DNA of 64,000 nucleotides. It comes from Capronia americana (lineage: Eukaryota > Ascomycota > Eurotiomycetes > Chaetothyriales > Herpotrichiellaceae). Where the stretch lies: positions 62,001-126,000 of the forward strand of contig JADWQD010000005.1 of assembly GCA_016110215.1 (NCBI GenBank). Direction: 5' to 3'. Made by a program: the position numbers and the translations under genes. This document shows positions 1 to 11,977 of this stretch, one piece after another. How positions within the stretch are numbered: position 1 is the stretch's first letter; the number at the start of each line of letters is the position of its first letter. The notes beneath the pieces are model-generated. The model ran no database searches. It was not told the DNA's origin and was given only the letters and a program-made list of their open reading frames with translations.

Positions 1-618
1 TCGTGGCTAGCAGCTTGGACCGGGGAGGGCTACTATTTGACACTTGGAAGGCAGGTGGAGGGACAGTTGGACTTGAGAGTACATGTGGCAACAATAAACG
101 AGTAGGGGATATGGAATTGGGCCAAGGTACAGATTGAGTAAAAGCGGCTGCTCTGGGACACCGTATGCCTGCGTTAACTGAATCCAGACTTTCCAGTCAG
201 TGCTGTTTACTGTTCATTCGCTAGTCCAAACCAGGCTTTCCACCAGTCAATACCGCCTGTCCAAGCCCGTATGCCACAGGTACCTAATTATCATTCCATG
301 GCATAATTCCCAATGGCGGAAGACCCGCAGTCGCAACTCAAGGAACGGTTGCCGTGAGAGTTGATCATGTCAGCCAGTCAGCTGGTTGAAGGGACCGACA
401 GTGGGGATCAGCGGCACATTTCCCACTACAAGTACAGAGGGCACCGCTCCCATGGTAAAGGTTGATGATGACCATTATCACGTCCGCTATCAGCAGTTAC
501 TCCGCCACGAAACAAAAGCTAATATTGACACAGGAACGGCGACTCATCTACAGTTCTCTGTATGCCTCGTTGATTCGGAATATTCCTCAGAGCCAGGAAA
601 GATCGAGGTAACTTCGCC
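1..618. other. No gene recognised at window start
   Basis: I see no convincing coding region here. A 135-codon frame on the + strand (386-793) has no family resemblance and runs antisense to the regulator fragment that follows. Upstream sequence outside the window would be needed to tell whether this is the 3' flank of that fragment. Confidence 0.4.
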
Positions 619-1418
619 TCAGAAGTCAGTATCGCCGAAGGACATGCTATGCTGCTGCAATCCTAGAGGCCAATCAAGGCTGGCGAGCAGATCTTGTGAG
701 ATTCCCGAATCGATTCCTCCGTCGTTATCAAGGCCCTGGAACGCCGCCTTCAAGGCCCGGTTTGGATCATCGTGCGATGGTTCATTAATATAAGCTGGAA
801 AAACCTTGTCAGAAGAGGTCTGGTATGTCTGTGCTTGCGACTGAGCCCAGGAGTCGGTCACACACATACCATGAGACGGTGCAAAGATGTGTTTCTTAAT
901 GCCTTTCAGAATCCGGTGCGAGCGATAGGCCACCATGCTATATTTCTTGTTTCCTTCCAAGCATTGGAGACACTTGGTCCAGCTGGTCCGAAGATCCGAC
1001 TCCGGTTGAGTGGCTGTCAAGGAAGGGAACTGCAGAGCAATAAATAGCACGATGGCGCAGTTGTGCAAGTCTAAAATCACATCGTCTCGTAAATAAAATG
1101 TTTGCGTCTTCCTTTGGGCGATGCGGTTTTTTCAACCAGGCAGGAGAGTGGAAAGGACGCACAATATGTGTTGAACCACCACGGGGAGAGTGCGGACGGC
1201 TGGGCCACGTAGTTCCTGTGCGTCAACTCGACGAGTTCGACGGCCGCTTGCATGCAGTTGTTGGCCAGGCTGCTCAACAGTCTCGCCTCTACGAAACTCG
1301 CGCGCCGCCGTAGCCCGGTTTCGTGGTCGGCGAGGCTGCTGCTGCAGCATGGTCGTGGTCGCCTCCCAGTGCCGCGAGGAGAGCCGGGCTTAAAACGAAG
1401 ATATGCAGGTGTAGCCAT
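619..1418 (-). pseudogene. 5'-truncated fungal-specific transcription factor (C-terminal fragment)
   Basis: Two minus-strand frames join if a 92-bp GT-AG intron (1071-1162) is removed, giving a run containing PWWFNTYYLHNCAIVLFIAL. That is the usual form of the late middle-homology region of Zn2Cys6 regulators, where a Cys-x-x-Ala-Ala stretch precedes a Pro-Trp-Trp-Phe block and a hydrophobic helix. The preceding residues (NNCMQAAVELVEL) also fit, and the protein ends normally at a stop at 619. No zinc cluster or first half of the domain lies upstream of 1418; the sequence there belongs to another gene on the + strand. I therefore read it as the surviving 3' end of a regulator gene, not a functional gene. 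The family call is by motif only. Confidence 0.5.
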
Positions 1419-1499
1419 CTAGTCGGCGTTAGCAAGTTTGACACCGTTGACCCATTTTCAGTCTGGCAGAACTTATCTAATTGAACCCCACGTCATCAG

Positions 1500-2438
1500 C
1501 ATGCGCTCGTAGATGTCTTCAACGCTATCGCTGGCATAGTTCAGCGTCTCCCAAAATCCGCACCTGCTCGGAGAAAACTGGCATATCATCTGAGGGCAAC
1601 CAAGCGACAAGGTCCACAACGAGCGACCAGGTATCAGGACGAGGGAGCCGAGCCACAGGTCCCAGAACGAGTGACCAGGTATCTGGACGAAAAAGGACCT
1701 GATCAGCAAACAGAGATTCTAATGGCCGAGCACGGGGATGAATGGGCTACAAATCCCGCTGCGTTCTTTGACGTGCCTGGGGTGACTTTCGAGACACACC
1801 CGAATGCACGATTGAGATTGACTGTATACGGCATCAGACTCTCGGGCCTGGATGCCCATACCCACCTCGTGCTCACCATAGTCTATTGGCTCATCAACCA
1901 CGCCAGCAAACTGCAATGGCGGCAAGGGAGTATCGATGCGATCATCGCCATGATCCATCAGCAAAACCTCCTCCCGAACTGGCCTGCAGATCAAATTCTC
2001 AAGTTTATTCGACGCGCCGATGAGGGAGGTTCGCGTCTTGCAATTCTTGAGAACAAGGTGGGCGAGGGCATCACCTTATTTCTCGGTCCCCGCCTTTGGG
2101 TGTTGTAAGTGATGCCGAAGACGCATACCGAAAGATTCATATTGGCTAATCAACGCAGCTGGACTCAAGTATTCCATAAAAGTGGACCAGAACATGATAA
2201 GGCCATTCGCTACCTGGAAGGGATTGTGATGACCGGAGGTGGTTCTAGGCTGGAGCGCGAAGGGTACTCCAAGCTTGCAAAGGCCGCGAAGCGCTATGGC
2301 ATAGGTCTATTACAGCCGAGCCCCGCCCCCGGGCTCCTCTACCGATTAGGGGGCCTCTCGATTCTGAACATACTTCCTAGGCGGTGTGTATTTGACCCTC
2401 GCCTAGGGTTTGCGTTGCGGCAGGCGTTGCAGGGGTAG
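1500..2438 (+). CDS. Unrecognised protein, 5' end unresolved, two visible exons
   Basis: Function unknown. One frame is open from a plausible acceptor at 1499 (preceded by a CTAAT branch motif) through 1500-2104. It continues after a clean 54-bp intron (2105-2158, GTAAGT...CGCAG) into 2159-2438, ending at a stop. The intron length is a multiple of three, and splicing removes the in-frame stop at 2106. The first ATG in the visible exon is at 1722, but coding character extends upstream of it, so an upstream exon is likely missing, undefined or deleted. Near the N-terminus an imperfect repeat of about 24 bp at 48-bp spacing (1619-1642 and 1667-1690) encodes RATRYQDE then RVTRYLDE. The rest is a soluble, charged, partly helical protein. 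Its 3' end overlaps the convergent gene at 2377-3019 by 62 bp. Confidence 0.45.
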
Positions 2439-3019
2439 CAACGGGCGAGATGTCTCCGTAGCTGAAAATGAGACAGACCACTCCTCCATCCCCGGACGAC
2501 TTGAGTTGTGACCCAGGGGAGAGAAAAAGGCTCGTCCCTTCCTCGATATTATTCCACTGTAGCTGTGTCTGGAATTGCTGAGTGTCGTAGTCCAGCACGG
2601 TGGTTTCAAGATTGCCTACCACCCCACAGAAGGTGGTGACGAGTAATTTCGTCTTCCGGTCGCCAACGGCAAGCCCGAACCCGTCTGGCGTAGCGGCCTG
2701 CAGGAGGACGAGCAAGGGCCCGCCGTTAGGAATCTCGGTTCTCACGTCAAAGCCTAGTTCGGCGACGAAGGCGTCGTCTAGAGTAGAAAACTTAGGCGAG
2801 AATGGTCAGCGAGGGCTGCGTGTGTTCGGAGTACGGACGGGTGGCTGCACGTACCATAGCACCGTATTCCTCGAACCAGGGTACCCATTTCTCACACCCG
2901 CCGAAATCAAGCATGGTAAAATCGGTCCGGGGGGTGGTCTCGGGGGTTTCCTGGCGAATCTCCGACTGTAGGCTGTTTACCAGGGCGCGCAGACGGTCGG
3001 TGGGAGCCAATGATTTCAT
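2377..3019 (-). CDS. Hypothetical protein, 192 aa, two exons
   Basis: Unrecognised. The first true ATG is at 3019. Exon 1 (2855-3019) ends at a GTACGT donor after a complete codon, and a 64-bp intron (2791-2854) with a CTGAC branch site and TAAG acceptor is followed by exon 2 (2377-2790). Together these give 193 codons in phase. The N-terminal part is rich in polar residues. The C-terminal part alternates short hydrophobic strands with Gly and Thr, ending in an Ala/Thr/Pro-rich tail. No signal peptide or membrane segment is seen. It is convergent with the gene ending at 2438 and their coding ends overlap. A clean spliced reading frame of this length argues for a real gene, but nothing indicates its role. 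Confidence 0.45.
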
Positions 3020-4536
3020 TTTATTGTTTGTTCTTGTTGCCGAGCGCTGGTGGTGTGGTTGAGGCACAGCCGTACTCGTAGGTGCACCACTGCACTAGTG
3101 CCAATCCCCGCGATGTGAGCACTTTACCGCACCTATGACTCAAATCGGAGGATATGAGGGATTCAAAGGGCTCGGGGGCGACGCCTAACGATATAGTTAC
3201 GAAGGCGTATAGTAATATTACCAGCGGGTCCCAAACACCCGCACGGTCTGTGACGCCTAGGCAACCACGCAACGTCCTTACAGGCCCTTCGGATAACCTT
3301 CCCAGTCACACATCTTTTGTCATCTTTACCAGGTACACGTGACCCAATGTGGCCTTGACCCCGCACCTCGTAGACGGAGATTCAGTGAGCATACGGCCCG
3401 GAGTCTACCAAGTGTAAAATACGCTTGCATGTGATCAGAATGCCCTGCCACGGTGCGAGTCTTGCTAGTCTTGCGGGTCCAACCCCGCAATCCCAGGCCG
3501 GCGGAACCAGTCCGTGGGGTTGGCGCAAGGCAGAGACCACATGGTACACAGACCTGATGGTCGGTATGACAATGGTTGACTTGTCAGCAAATCGAGATCT
3601 TCGACTTGTACCACACCAAGGCACGGCCTCAGAGATACCCCAAGGCCTTACGAGCTGGCATGCTCTGCCTGCTCTAACGATTCTGAACAAGGCTGGGTCG
3701 TGATTGATTGTATGGTGGCGTCTATGGTTTTCTGTAACGGCGCACTTGATTTGCCAAGACGCTAGCGGCACCGTAGCGACTACATAGACGGCTAGGCAAA
3801 TTACGGGAGTGGATCTCGCGTCTTGCGGGGTAGTTCCCATTGGTGTTCATGATTCCGGGGCAAGATCTTGCCATACGTACTCCAGCTCCATTTACAGGTA
3901 TATTTAAACAGAGTTTCCCAGCTTTCCTCGAGAGTCCGTCAAACTTCGATACAGATGACTGGACTTCACGAAGGATTCTGTGCGACAAGCAGCCCAACTC
4001 CACCTCAAATACATCCGGTCGAGTTTCATTCCGATAGCCGTGGATATTGAGAAAGAACAGGGCCAGGTCCAGCACAAAAATGATTCTCAAGACCCTATCC
4101 ACGGTGCTACATCAAAAGAGCAACACTTCGGAGCTGGAAAAGACCATGTGCTTGTTCACGGGCTCGTTGGGTCCGCAAGACTGTTTCAATGCATGGTCTT
4201 CCCCTGATCTCCCCTTGCTGAGGCGTAAAACTAACACGTCTACCAGCCGACGATGATGGCCACACCACGAAAAAGTACCTGTTCCCTCGTCTACGCCGAC
4301 CCTCGTGTCGTGTTCAATGTTCTCTCCCAGGCCGAAACCAATTTTGCACGGCCACCTCAATGTGAAGATGGCGAGGGCTTGGACGATGCTGATTTCCCGG
4401 CTCTTAAGGCGTCAGTCTCTCATCCTTCGTGGCTGACGAGCATGGGGTTTGGCGCCTGGTATGACAGGTGAGCTCCACCTCGGGTGGGAGGAGAACGAGA
4501 TTGGATGAACTGTTGCTGACCCACCTTCCTCCACAG
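3020..4536. other. Intergenic, no supported gene
   Basis: Several 60-150 codon frames occur on both strands (for example 3382-3840 and 3722-4102 on the minus strand), but none shows family motifs, they overlap one another, and no intron junctions improve them. A + frame at 4253-4467 ends at a good donor (GTGAGC at 4468) whose acceptor would be at 4536, just before the MFS remnant. It joins that remnant in the wrong phase. Confidence 0.4.
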
Positions 4537-5340
4537 AAACTTCCATCTGGTGGCTTTTCATCCGTCATTTCCGACTGGCCCTCTACCCTCTCGTGATATG
4601 GGGTGCTTTGACAATTGGAGCTTTAACGGGAGGAGTCCAAATCCACATCAACACTAACTCTGCTCTATTTCCCGCCGTTTACCATTTCACGCCTTTGGAA
4701 GTAGGCCATACATACGTCTCGATAAGGCACAATGGGCGAGCCATGATTGTCTTTGCACGTTTGCTGACTTTTGCGAAGAGCGTCATCGGCGCCATGGCCG
4801 GTGCCTTCGTGGTTGCCGCCGACTGGGTTCCCGTCTACATGTCCAGGCGACGGAAAGGATTCTTCAAGGTGGAATTCCGTCTGTTGTGCCTGATCCCGAC
4901 TCTCATTCTCGCCCCCGTTGGTTTCCTTCTCTGGGGCTTTGGTTTCGGGAAACAGCTTTCTCCCTACATGGCGATCGTGGGGACCGGAATGTTCTACCAC
5001 GTCCTCTGCGCCGCTTCGTCCATCACGAAGATCTACATCGTGGATTGTTATCGACCCATCACCAGCGAGGGAATCATCCTCATCCAGGCTTTCCGGAATA
5101 CGTTTGCGTTCGGCCTGACGTTCGGCATTTTCCCGTGGATTGAGAGGAATGAAACCGAGGCGATAAGTTTGACGCCTGTGCCCGCGTTTGAGTGGTATCG
5201 GATAGCACTGACTCGGCCTGTGTTTGCTCTATGTCTCGGGATATTTGACGCTCATTAAAGGTTCGATCTTCCTCCTGAGCATCCCAGTGTATATATTTGG
5301 CCCGAAGCTGCGCGAAAAGACTGGCAAAAAGTCCCTTTGA
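4537..5340 (+). pseudogene. MFS transporter remnant (C-terminal half, frameshifted)
   Basis: The reading frame gives several hydrophobic membrane spans and the central-loop-to-TM7 layout of a fungal MFS drug/metabolite transporter: a WLFIRHFRLALYPLVIWGAL start of the second half, a conserved short basic loop, and a late block with YRPITSEGIILIQAFRN. The annotated frame stops at 5258, but the family C-terminus (a hydrophobic segment with SIPVYIFGPKLREKTGK) continues in the adjacent frame from about 5245 to a stop at 5340, so one indel breaks the gene. The N-terminal six membrane spans are absent. A short upstream exon candidate (4253-4467) does not splice in phase. This is a decayed copy lying between the hypothetical genes and the left cluster. 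Confidence 0.6.
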
Positions 5341-6318
5341 GGCTGTAGTCGACGGTCGGAGTGCCTTGCGTTGCTCTTTGTTGGACGGGGAGCGATGGTG
5401 CTATCGGCTCATCGCTGTAGGTACATAGCCATCGAATCCGGGCCACTCGGTCTTCCTAATCTCTTTCCCTTACGATCACAGTCCTCCCACGACGCCGTGA
5501 AGCGCACCCATGCGCCCAACCCACCAGCTCGTTGAAACCCGAACAAGCCCTATCGCCCGCCTTAGCCTCCGCGTTGAATATCTCTCTCTTCTCGAGAAGA
5601 TGCATAATTACCACCGTGAATAGCCCACGGCGTAACATGTCTTCAACTTGGAAGAGTCGATGTTGACTATCCAGCCGATGGAAAACTCTAGAATGTTCTG
5701 AACCAGCGTTGAACTGCATGGGTGTGCGACGCCCCCTCTTCTGAAGGGCACAGAGCAGGGATAGGACGTCTATACACTCGAGGCGAAAGCCCTTGTGTCT
5801 CAGAAATATCATCAGGCTGCCAGGATAGGCCCGTAGCACTGACTCGGCACGCGCCTGAACATTCACGCACAATATATCCTGGCTTGAGTGTCTTGGTGCT
5901 AGATTTGGCAGAATAGTTGCCTTTCTTTCCCAGGAACGACACATGCGCCGGCCCAGACGACGGGAGAGGCAAGCATTGGGACAGGAGGACGACAAGACAC
6001 AGTTAGTTATCAGTGCTTCGCCAATGCTACAGAGATCGAGGGGCATAAGATGAATCCCCCCAGAAAATGAGTGCTCAATGAGCAGTCGCTCACCGTCCCG
6101 ACTTTACTACCTAGTCCTCACGCAAGGACTTGTCACCCTGCGTTTACGGCTTTATGAAAATCAATGCAACGGGTCACGCTGGGGAGCTTGGCGGTGCCTC
6201 GACTTCGACTCATGGATTTTGCCAACACGGGCACAAAGATGCAGGGCTGTCTGATGAACGTTACGATTTAAGAGGAACATTTGAGCCCCAACATTAATTA
6301 CCACAGGCAGGGAAGAAT
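5341..6318. other. Intergenic, one unconvincing minus-strand frame
   Basis: A 196-codon minus-strand frame (5456-6046) is open but shows no motif, signal peptide or convincing splice sites. It may be decayed coding sequence. Nothing else is supported. Confidence 0.3.
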
Positions 6319-6403
6319 GAACTGACTTCGGAATGACGGCAGGCTTATCATTTCTGAAACATCAAGCCATCTCTCACGCTCATCTCACTTCACGTTCTTG
6401 GCA
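6319..6403 (+). repeat. Dispersed direct repeat, copy 1
   Basis: This stretch is closely matched by 27153-27247 in the same orientation. Shared blocks include GAACTGACTTCG, ATGACGGCAGGCTT, TCATTTCT, AAACATC and GCCATCTCTCAC, and the match fades out near a shared CTTGGCA. Differences are mainly transitions and 1-3 base indels. The two copies bracket the left gene cluster. It may be a remnant of a small transposon or LTR; no terminal inverted repeats are evident. Confidence 0.75.
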
Positions 6404-6997
6404 CGAAGGACGAGCTAAAAAACTACTCGGAGCTCACGTCTTCAAGGAGTCAATCGCATGGGAGACGACTGTTTCCACCGGCCAATGCTCAACCAGTCGA
6501 CAGTGCCACCCGGACCATGCAAGCAGATGGATGGACCATGAGAACGTCGGGTCAACCAGCAGGCGATTTACCACAAAAACAGCCGATGCCTTGTGAGGGG
6601 AACGATCGGACCGGACATATTTACATCAGGTACCAGGAAATGTCCGGAGCTTTCACAAGCCCATCGGGCTCACTACTTTATGTAGGTACCTATCCCTTAC
6701 GTTCTGTGGGCCCCGACTCCGGTGCTTATCGGCCATCTGGTAGAAGCCTCCAGTCCGTCGACATGGTCCGGACAGCAAAAACCCCTAGGTTGGAGTCCCG
6801 TGTCCTGTCCGGTGCGCGACTTGGATGCTACGATCCAGTATTAGTATATTAAGGAGACCTCGATGTGGGTGATGCGGTGAAGCTGGCTCGCAAGCGAGTT
6901 TGGTGATACCAGCTTTGACACCGTTTCCAAAAAAGCACCTCTTGATCATTCCGGTGTAGAACGACAAAACCGCCAGACGCACCACACACAATACAAG
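6404..6997. other. 5' flank of the Gfo/Idh gene
   Basis: No gene is seen. An AT-rich stretch (TATTAGTATATTAAGG, about 6838-6853) lies about 150 bp before the start codon and could hold a core promoter element. Confidence 0.35.
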
Positions 6998-8358
6998 ATG
7001 ACCAGCCAGCCGCGGCGTCTCAAACTCGCCCTGATCGGCCTGGGTCGCCTGGGTGCCATCCGTGCCCGCATCCTTGCTTTCCAGCAGCCTCACATCGAAT
7101 TCGTCGCTGCGTGCGACACCAAGCCCGGCGCCGACAAGTGGGCGGCGGCCAATCTTCCAGCTTCTGTCAAATTCTTCGCCGATCCCGAGGAATGCATGAG
7201 GAACAGCGGTGCGGAAGCGGTGCTCATTTCCACCGCGACGGCCACCCACGCGCCCCTGATCTGTCTGGCCCTTGACCTGGATCTGGTAAGTAAGATCTTG
7301 CCGGCGTCGTTCCGGGAGACGCCAGATGGAAAAGCTGACCGCATTGCCAGCATGTCATGTGCGAGAAGCCCATCTCGGTCGATGTCATCACAACTCAGGA
7401 GGTCGTCGCAAAGGCGGCTTCCAAGCCTCATTTGAAATTCCTGGTACCCTTCTCTCGACGCTGTGAGTGATAAAGATCAATTTTTGTTTACGTCGGCGGT
7501 TTCCCGTGTCTGACCTGCCTTACCAGACGATGATTCGTACCGGGCAGCCAAACTCATGGTCGAAAACGGCTCGCTCGGCGACATACACGCTGTCGAGACC
7601 GCCTGCATCGACCAGCAGGACCCTACTGGTAAGCAAATCAGTCGTGGCTTTTCACCTCAAAAGGGGTAGCTTGTCTGACGACCTCACAGGTTTCTTTGTA
7701 GCCTTCTCGGAGTTGTCAGGAGGGATTTTCATTGACATGGGTATCCACGACGTCCGTGTTTCACCCCCACCGACGAATTCCATCGCTGACGAGTCAACAG
7801 GTTGACATTGGCCGATACTTTATGGATGTCAAGGCGGGCCTCAGCAACCCCAAACGACAAGTCAATCGAGTAGTCGCCATGGGGCAGCAGGCTGTCTATG
7901 GCGAACTCGCCAAGTACGGTGACGCCGACAACGGATGGGGGATCGTCGAGTTTGCCAATGGCAAGATCCTGACCACTCACTTGGGTCGCACTCTCACCAA
8001 CGGCTACGAGGGTGCGACGCGCGTGTGCGGAACCAAGGCTCACTCGGTCATCGGCGGCAACTCGACGATAAACCGCGTCGAGATCCGTGACGCGTACGGC
8101 GTGCGAACGGCCACTACCCCTGATGCCTTTACTCTGTACGATAGATCGTTCATCAACGACCTGGAAGAATTTGCCGGTGCAATTCTCCACAACGGCCCCG
8201 TGAGCTGCACGCCTGACGACGCCTTCGAGGCGGCCAAGATTGTCGCCGCTCTGCAGCACTCCTTCCGCACCCGCTTGCCTGTTTATTTTGACGAGGATGG
8301 CCTGCCTATCATGGAGGCTGCCAAGGGCCAGACCAATGGCCATGTCAATGGGCACTGA
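6998..8358 (+). CDS. Gfo/Idh/MocA-family NAD(P)-dependent oxidoreductase (inositol 2-dehydrogenase-like)
   Basis: Five exons (6998-7285, 7351-7462, 7527-7628, 7690-7751, 7801-8358) join in phase. The product starts with a Rossmann fold carrying IGLGRLGAIRA near residues 10-20. It has the family signature CEKPIS, in which the Glu-Lys-Pro Lys is catalytic, and the substrate-binding motif DMGIHDVDIGRYF with the conserved Asp/His pair. The C-terminal half is the mixed beta-sheet domain. Members oxidise a ring hydroxyl of cyclitols or sugars. A cyclitol substrate would fit with the inositol-type transporter at 25123, but the exact substrate is inference. The fourth intron uses a weaker GTCCGT donor. 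The protein ends in a Gly/His/Asn-rich tail. It is the first intact gene inside the repeat-flanked block. Confidence 0.85.
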
Positions 8359-8627
8359 GTTTGTGTGACAGGGACGATTCATGAGAACGGCTGCCTCTGG
8401 GATTTGGTCCGGACTGTTTAAACTGTTTGCACCATAGCGCGTTGGAAGACTTGGAGATAGATAGAACTCTCTTGGGTCGTTTGAATTTTTAGACCGTAGC
8501 TTGATTGAGATGTTCGACAGTCTTTTTCATCGGGGCAATCCTTTCTGCAATTCCGCCATCGCAGCTATGGAAGCTGCTCGGGTTCGCTACTACTCGTACG
8601 TTCACTTACCAGACTGGAAGATTTCCA
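8359..8627. other. Convergent 3' intergenic region
   Basis: This is a short spacer between the Gfo/Idh gene (+) and the Zn2Cys6 gene (-). No distinct terminator hairpin was noticed. Confidence 0.3.
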
Positions 8628-11600
8628 TCAACGCATCTGAGTCGGCTCAGGGACAGTCGCCGCGTCTTCCCACCAGGCGAACCCGTTATTCCCAAACGGC
8701 TGAGGCTTTCATTAAGCGTTGAAATCGAAGGTTCTGCTTGCGTACTTACATTTAGCTCGTCCTGGGGTGCACCGAATGTATCCTGCAGCAGCATTGGGTC
8801 CCAAAAGTCGTGTAGCTAAGGCATGTCAGCGCTAGCCTATGATGATTGAGCTGTTGAGCTTACAAGGTCGTCTGTTGGGTCGGGAGTTGTGAAGGAGAGG
8901 GATGCGCTGGGCATCGTCGTTTCTGCAGTCCTCCGTTGGGCTGGGGGATCAGCGACATACCCCTGGCTCACTGGTCGATGAGAATCGGCGGTGACATGAG
9001 AACGGCTCGGGCTTGAAGGTAGGTGAATAGTGCTGATAGTCGGACGGCTCTGGGCCGCCCGCTCGATGAGCCTGGTCCGCCAACCAAGCAGCTCGATATC
9101 TTCGGTGTCCTCTCTGTCTTCGCTGGTGGTTCGCCGGTCCGGTCCAGCATCTCGCGCTAAGCCAGTCTTTTGTGCGGCAGATACTGTAGCGAGCTTAGAC
9201 GATGCTCGCGCACGGAGCTTTTGAAGCCACTGCAAATTACGGTGGTACCGGGGCGTACCACCGCCGTGTTGCACGAGTGAGGTGAACAAACAGACCGCAG
9301 CGTCGATCTGTTCGAAGGCAAAGATGGCCATAGCATTGCCCGGGTCGCGCAACACCAGTGTTCCTAAGCAGAGAGCCGAATTATATACGTGGAACTAGAA
9401 TATATGTGAGTTTTGCTCGCGTCCAGACGAGGACGAATATTCGCATACCCAAAAATTCCATTGCCTTGTACTAACAGCGGGAAAGCGGGCGTGGATGTCA
9501 GTGACAATGGCGAGAATAACCTATACATATCAGATCACTGCTGCGCGCACCTCGGCGGATGTGCTTACTGCGCAACGTTCTACCACCGTCAAAAATGAAG
9601 GCATGTACACAGATTGGACCCGATCTTCAATGTCGTCGCAGAGTGCTTTTGCGTAGTATGGTCGATGAAGGTTGATGATGGTCTCAGAGATGTTGAGGGC
9701 AAGATTCATTTGCTAATTGACGTCAGCACAGAGTCGAGGTCGTCGGTGTGGACAGCCTGACTTGAAAGGAAATGGTCATTGATGTCCGCGACGGTTCCGG
9801 GGATGCTTCAATCGCCGCCTCGGGTTGAGGATATCGAGAGGGCATTGATAAGAGCGCTGCCCGACAACGAATGGAAAATGGGAGGTTGCGTTCGAATTCG
9901 CAGCTGGACTGGATTAGCTTACGACAAGGTCTAGGTTGCAAAAGCATACAGCCTGAGATCTAGCTCCGTCACATGAGAATATGGCGGTTTTCGCACCTTC
10001 ATCGCCATGGAGAGAATTCTGGAGACTGGTTAGCTGTGTCGCGCGGTCTGAATTGGAGATACACACTCAGACGAAAGTTGAGATAGCTCGAAGCGGAGCG
10101 TGAAATAGCTCTTTTCCCCATTCAGACTGGGCAGTTCGGAGGGAAATGCAGTGTCGCAATGCTCAGGATTGATCGCACATCTGTTTGATTTGAGCTCAAG
10201 CACAGGGATAGGGGGTGGAAGTCATACGGCCGTGAGAAGCAATGCGCCTGGAATATATCCGCCGTATTACACTCCCAGAACACCTTGCGTCGTTCCTCAA
10301 TGACATCCTGCGGTAGATTCCAACGGGTCCCGTCTCGATGCATACCCATCTGTGGATCCTGTCAGCCTCGTCGTTTCACTTCCACACCGACGCCTACCGC
10401 TTGAACCAAACGCATAACCAGACCCCATAGCGGCCAGGCGCTGTCGCCGCCTCGACCTTCGTCAGACTCCCTAGCCCTGTATTCAGCGACGCCTTAAGAG
10501 AACCATGCTATTGTACGCACAGATGCATATGTCCCATCAGATGCTGACAACTATTAGCAGCAGACCAGCAGCGACGAACTTGGAGCTTACCAGAGTTTGC
10601 AGGCCAGCGACCATGTTGTTCGACAGAAAGTTTCCCTTGATCAAAGCCCGCTCCGAGAGGTGGAGCCAATCGTTAGCAGATGGGTCGTGACTGGGCATCT
10701 CAATGTTATACATGGTTCCCTGGGCCATGATGATGAAAACGAGCGCAATCTCCTGCGCGCTGACTGGGGCCGACAAAGAACATCTATTCGCAAGGGAATA
10801 GACTCGATCGAATGTCTTCTCAAACGAAGGCTTGGGAGCCACATCGTGACTGGAACTTGTCAGGCGCGTCTCTAGCTGCTCATTTACATTACTCACTGCC
10901 AAGCACAATAACGATAGTACGCCTCGACCAGAGTCCACGCCTCATCTCTCGGAGGGAGGCGGGAAAGTAGTTCCCGGGTGCTAATGCGACCCGCTGAGGC
11001 ATTGAAAGGAAAGGCGATGGGACCGGTGGCGGCAGCCGAACGACGAGGCTGTGAAGGGAGTGGAGTCTGGGGAACTTCCGGAGATGCAGCACGAGTGATC
11101 AATTGCGTGTCCAACGCTTCTTGCGTTTCCGACTAGGATTTAATTAGCTTGTCCAGCAGTGACCCACACAAGCGACCTACATCTTTCAACCATTCGCTAC
11201 CGGCGGTCGGACCCAAGTATTTGGATCTACCACCTTCATCCAACATCAAAGTGCCGTGAGATCCACTCGGTTCGTCATTGTCCAAGTTCTGCAAGGCGGA
11301 TTGACTGGACGTGTGAGCTCCGTGCGGACCACTGTAAGAAGGTCCAGATGTTCTGCCTGCAGGCGCCGAAGTAGGACCGTGTGAAGGAGGGCCCTGAGCA
11401 GTGATTGGTTCGAGCGTGCGGCCGAGAAGGGCGAGCTGACTATGGTGGTCGTCGGAGCCTTGGGCTTGTGTTGATGGGGCATCATCCACGGTCAGAAGGT
11501 TCTGCGCATAGTGGGCTGTCGCAGATGATTGCGGCTGTCGAGCTTGTGCGGCGTCCTGCTCTTGCCGGGAGTGCTGGTCACGTTTTCCCCTATACTACGC

Positions 11601-11977
11601 ATCAGCCCCCAGGATAGATCGATCTGGTCACGGCCTTGCACGAACCGAGACGATGTCCCACTGGTCGTGGTCTCGCTGCAGAGTTCTATCCGGTGTCGTC
11701 GAATACAATTCGAGCACGGTACTGCGACACCTTAGGTCAGCGTGGCTTTGTGGACGATCACCGTATGGCATGTGCTTACCCCGCCGATCACAGCGCATCT
11801 TGAGTCGCCGACATTCTGCCCAAGAGCCATCGGACATCAGCCCTGGGACCCTGCGGCCCGGTACGACTCTGGTATCAACTCACCTGCACAGCTGAAGCAT
11901 GGCCGTTGCTTTCGCTGCTTCTTGCGAGGCCTCGGAGCATCGGTTGCTGCAACGTCGCTGCCCGGGCGAGACGTCAT
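8628..11977 (-). CDS. Zn2Cys6 transcription factor
   Basis: Start ATG is at 11977. The zinc cluster is spread over three exons (11884-11977, 11780-11815, then from 11721): Cys-Ala-Glu-Cys, RRLKMRCDRR, then VPCSNCIRRHRIELC, which is the canonical C-x2-C-x6-C-x5-C-x2-C-x8-C. A Ser/Gln/Pro-rich linker follows. The middle-homology region then appears in pieces on the minus strand (about 10.9-10.1 kb), with IALVFIIMAQGT, a helix in which the region before MGMHRDGTRW starts, and ERRKVFWECNTADIF. The 3' exons are harder to fix: a GTAAGT donor at about 8747 can join to an exon ending at 8628, while without that splice the frame ends at 8606. Internal exon borders between 10.1 and 8.8 kb are approximate. 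It is divergent from the flavin monooxygenase and is a likely local regulator. Confidence 0.8.

Noticed and set aside
3382..3840. 152-codon minus-strand frame
   Set aside because: No recognisable domain; sits in a region with other random frames.
5456..6046. 196-codon minus-strand frame as a gene
   Set aside because: No family motif, no signal or splice structure, and competing frames of similar length overlap it. Left as intergenic.
7729..8382. 217-codon minus-strand frame
   Set aside because: Antisense shadow of the last exon of the Gfo/Idh gene, whose motifs and codon use are clear.
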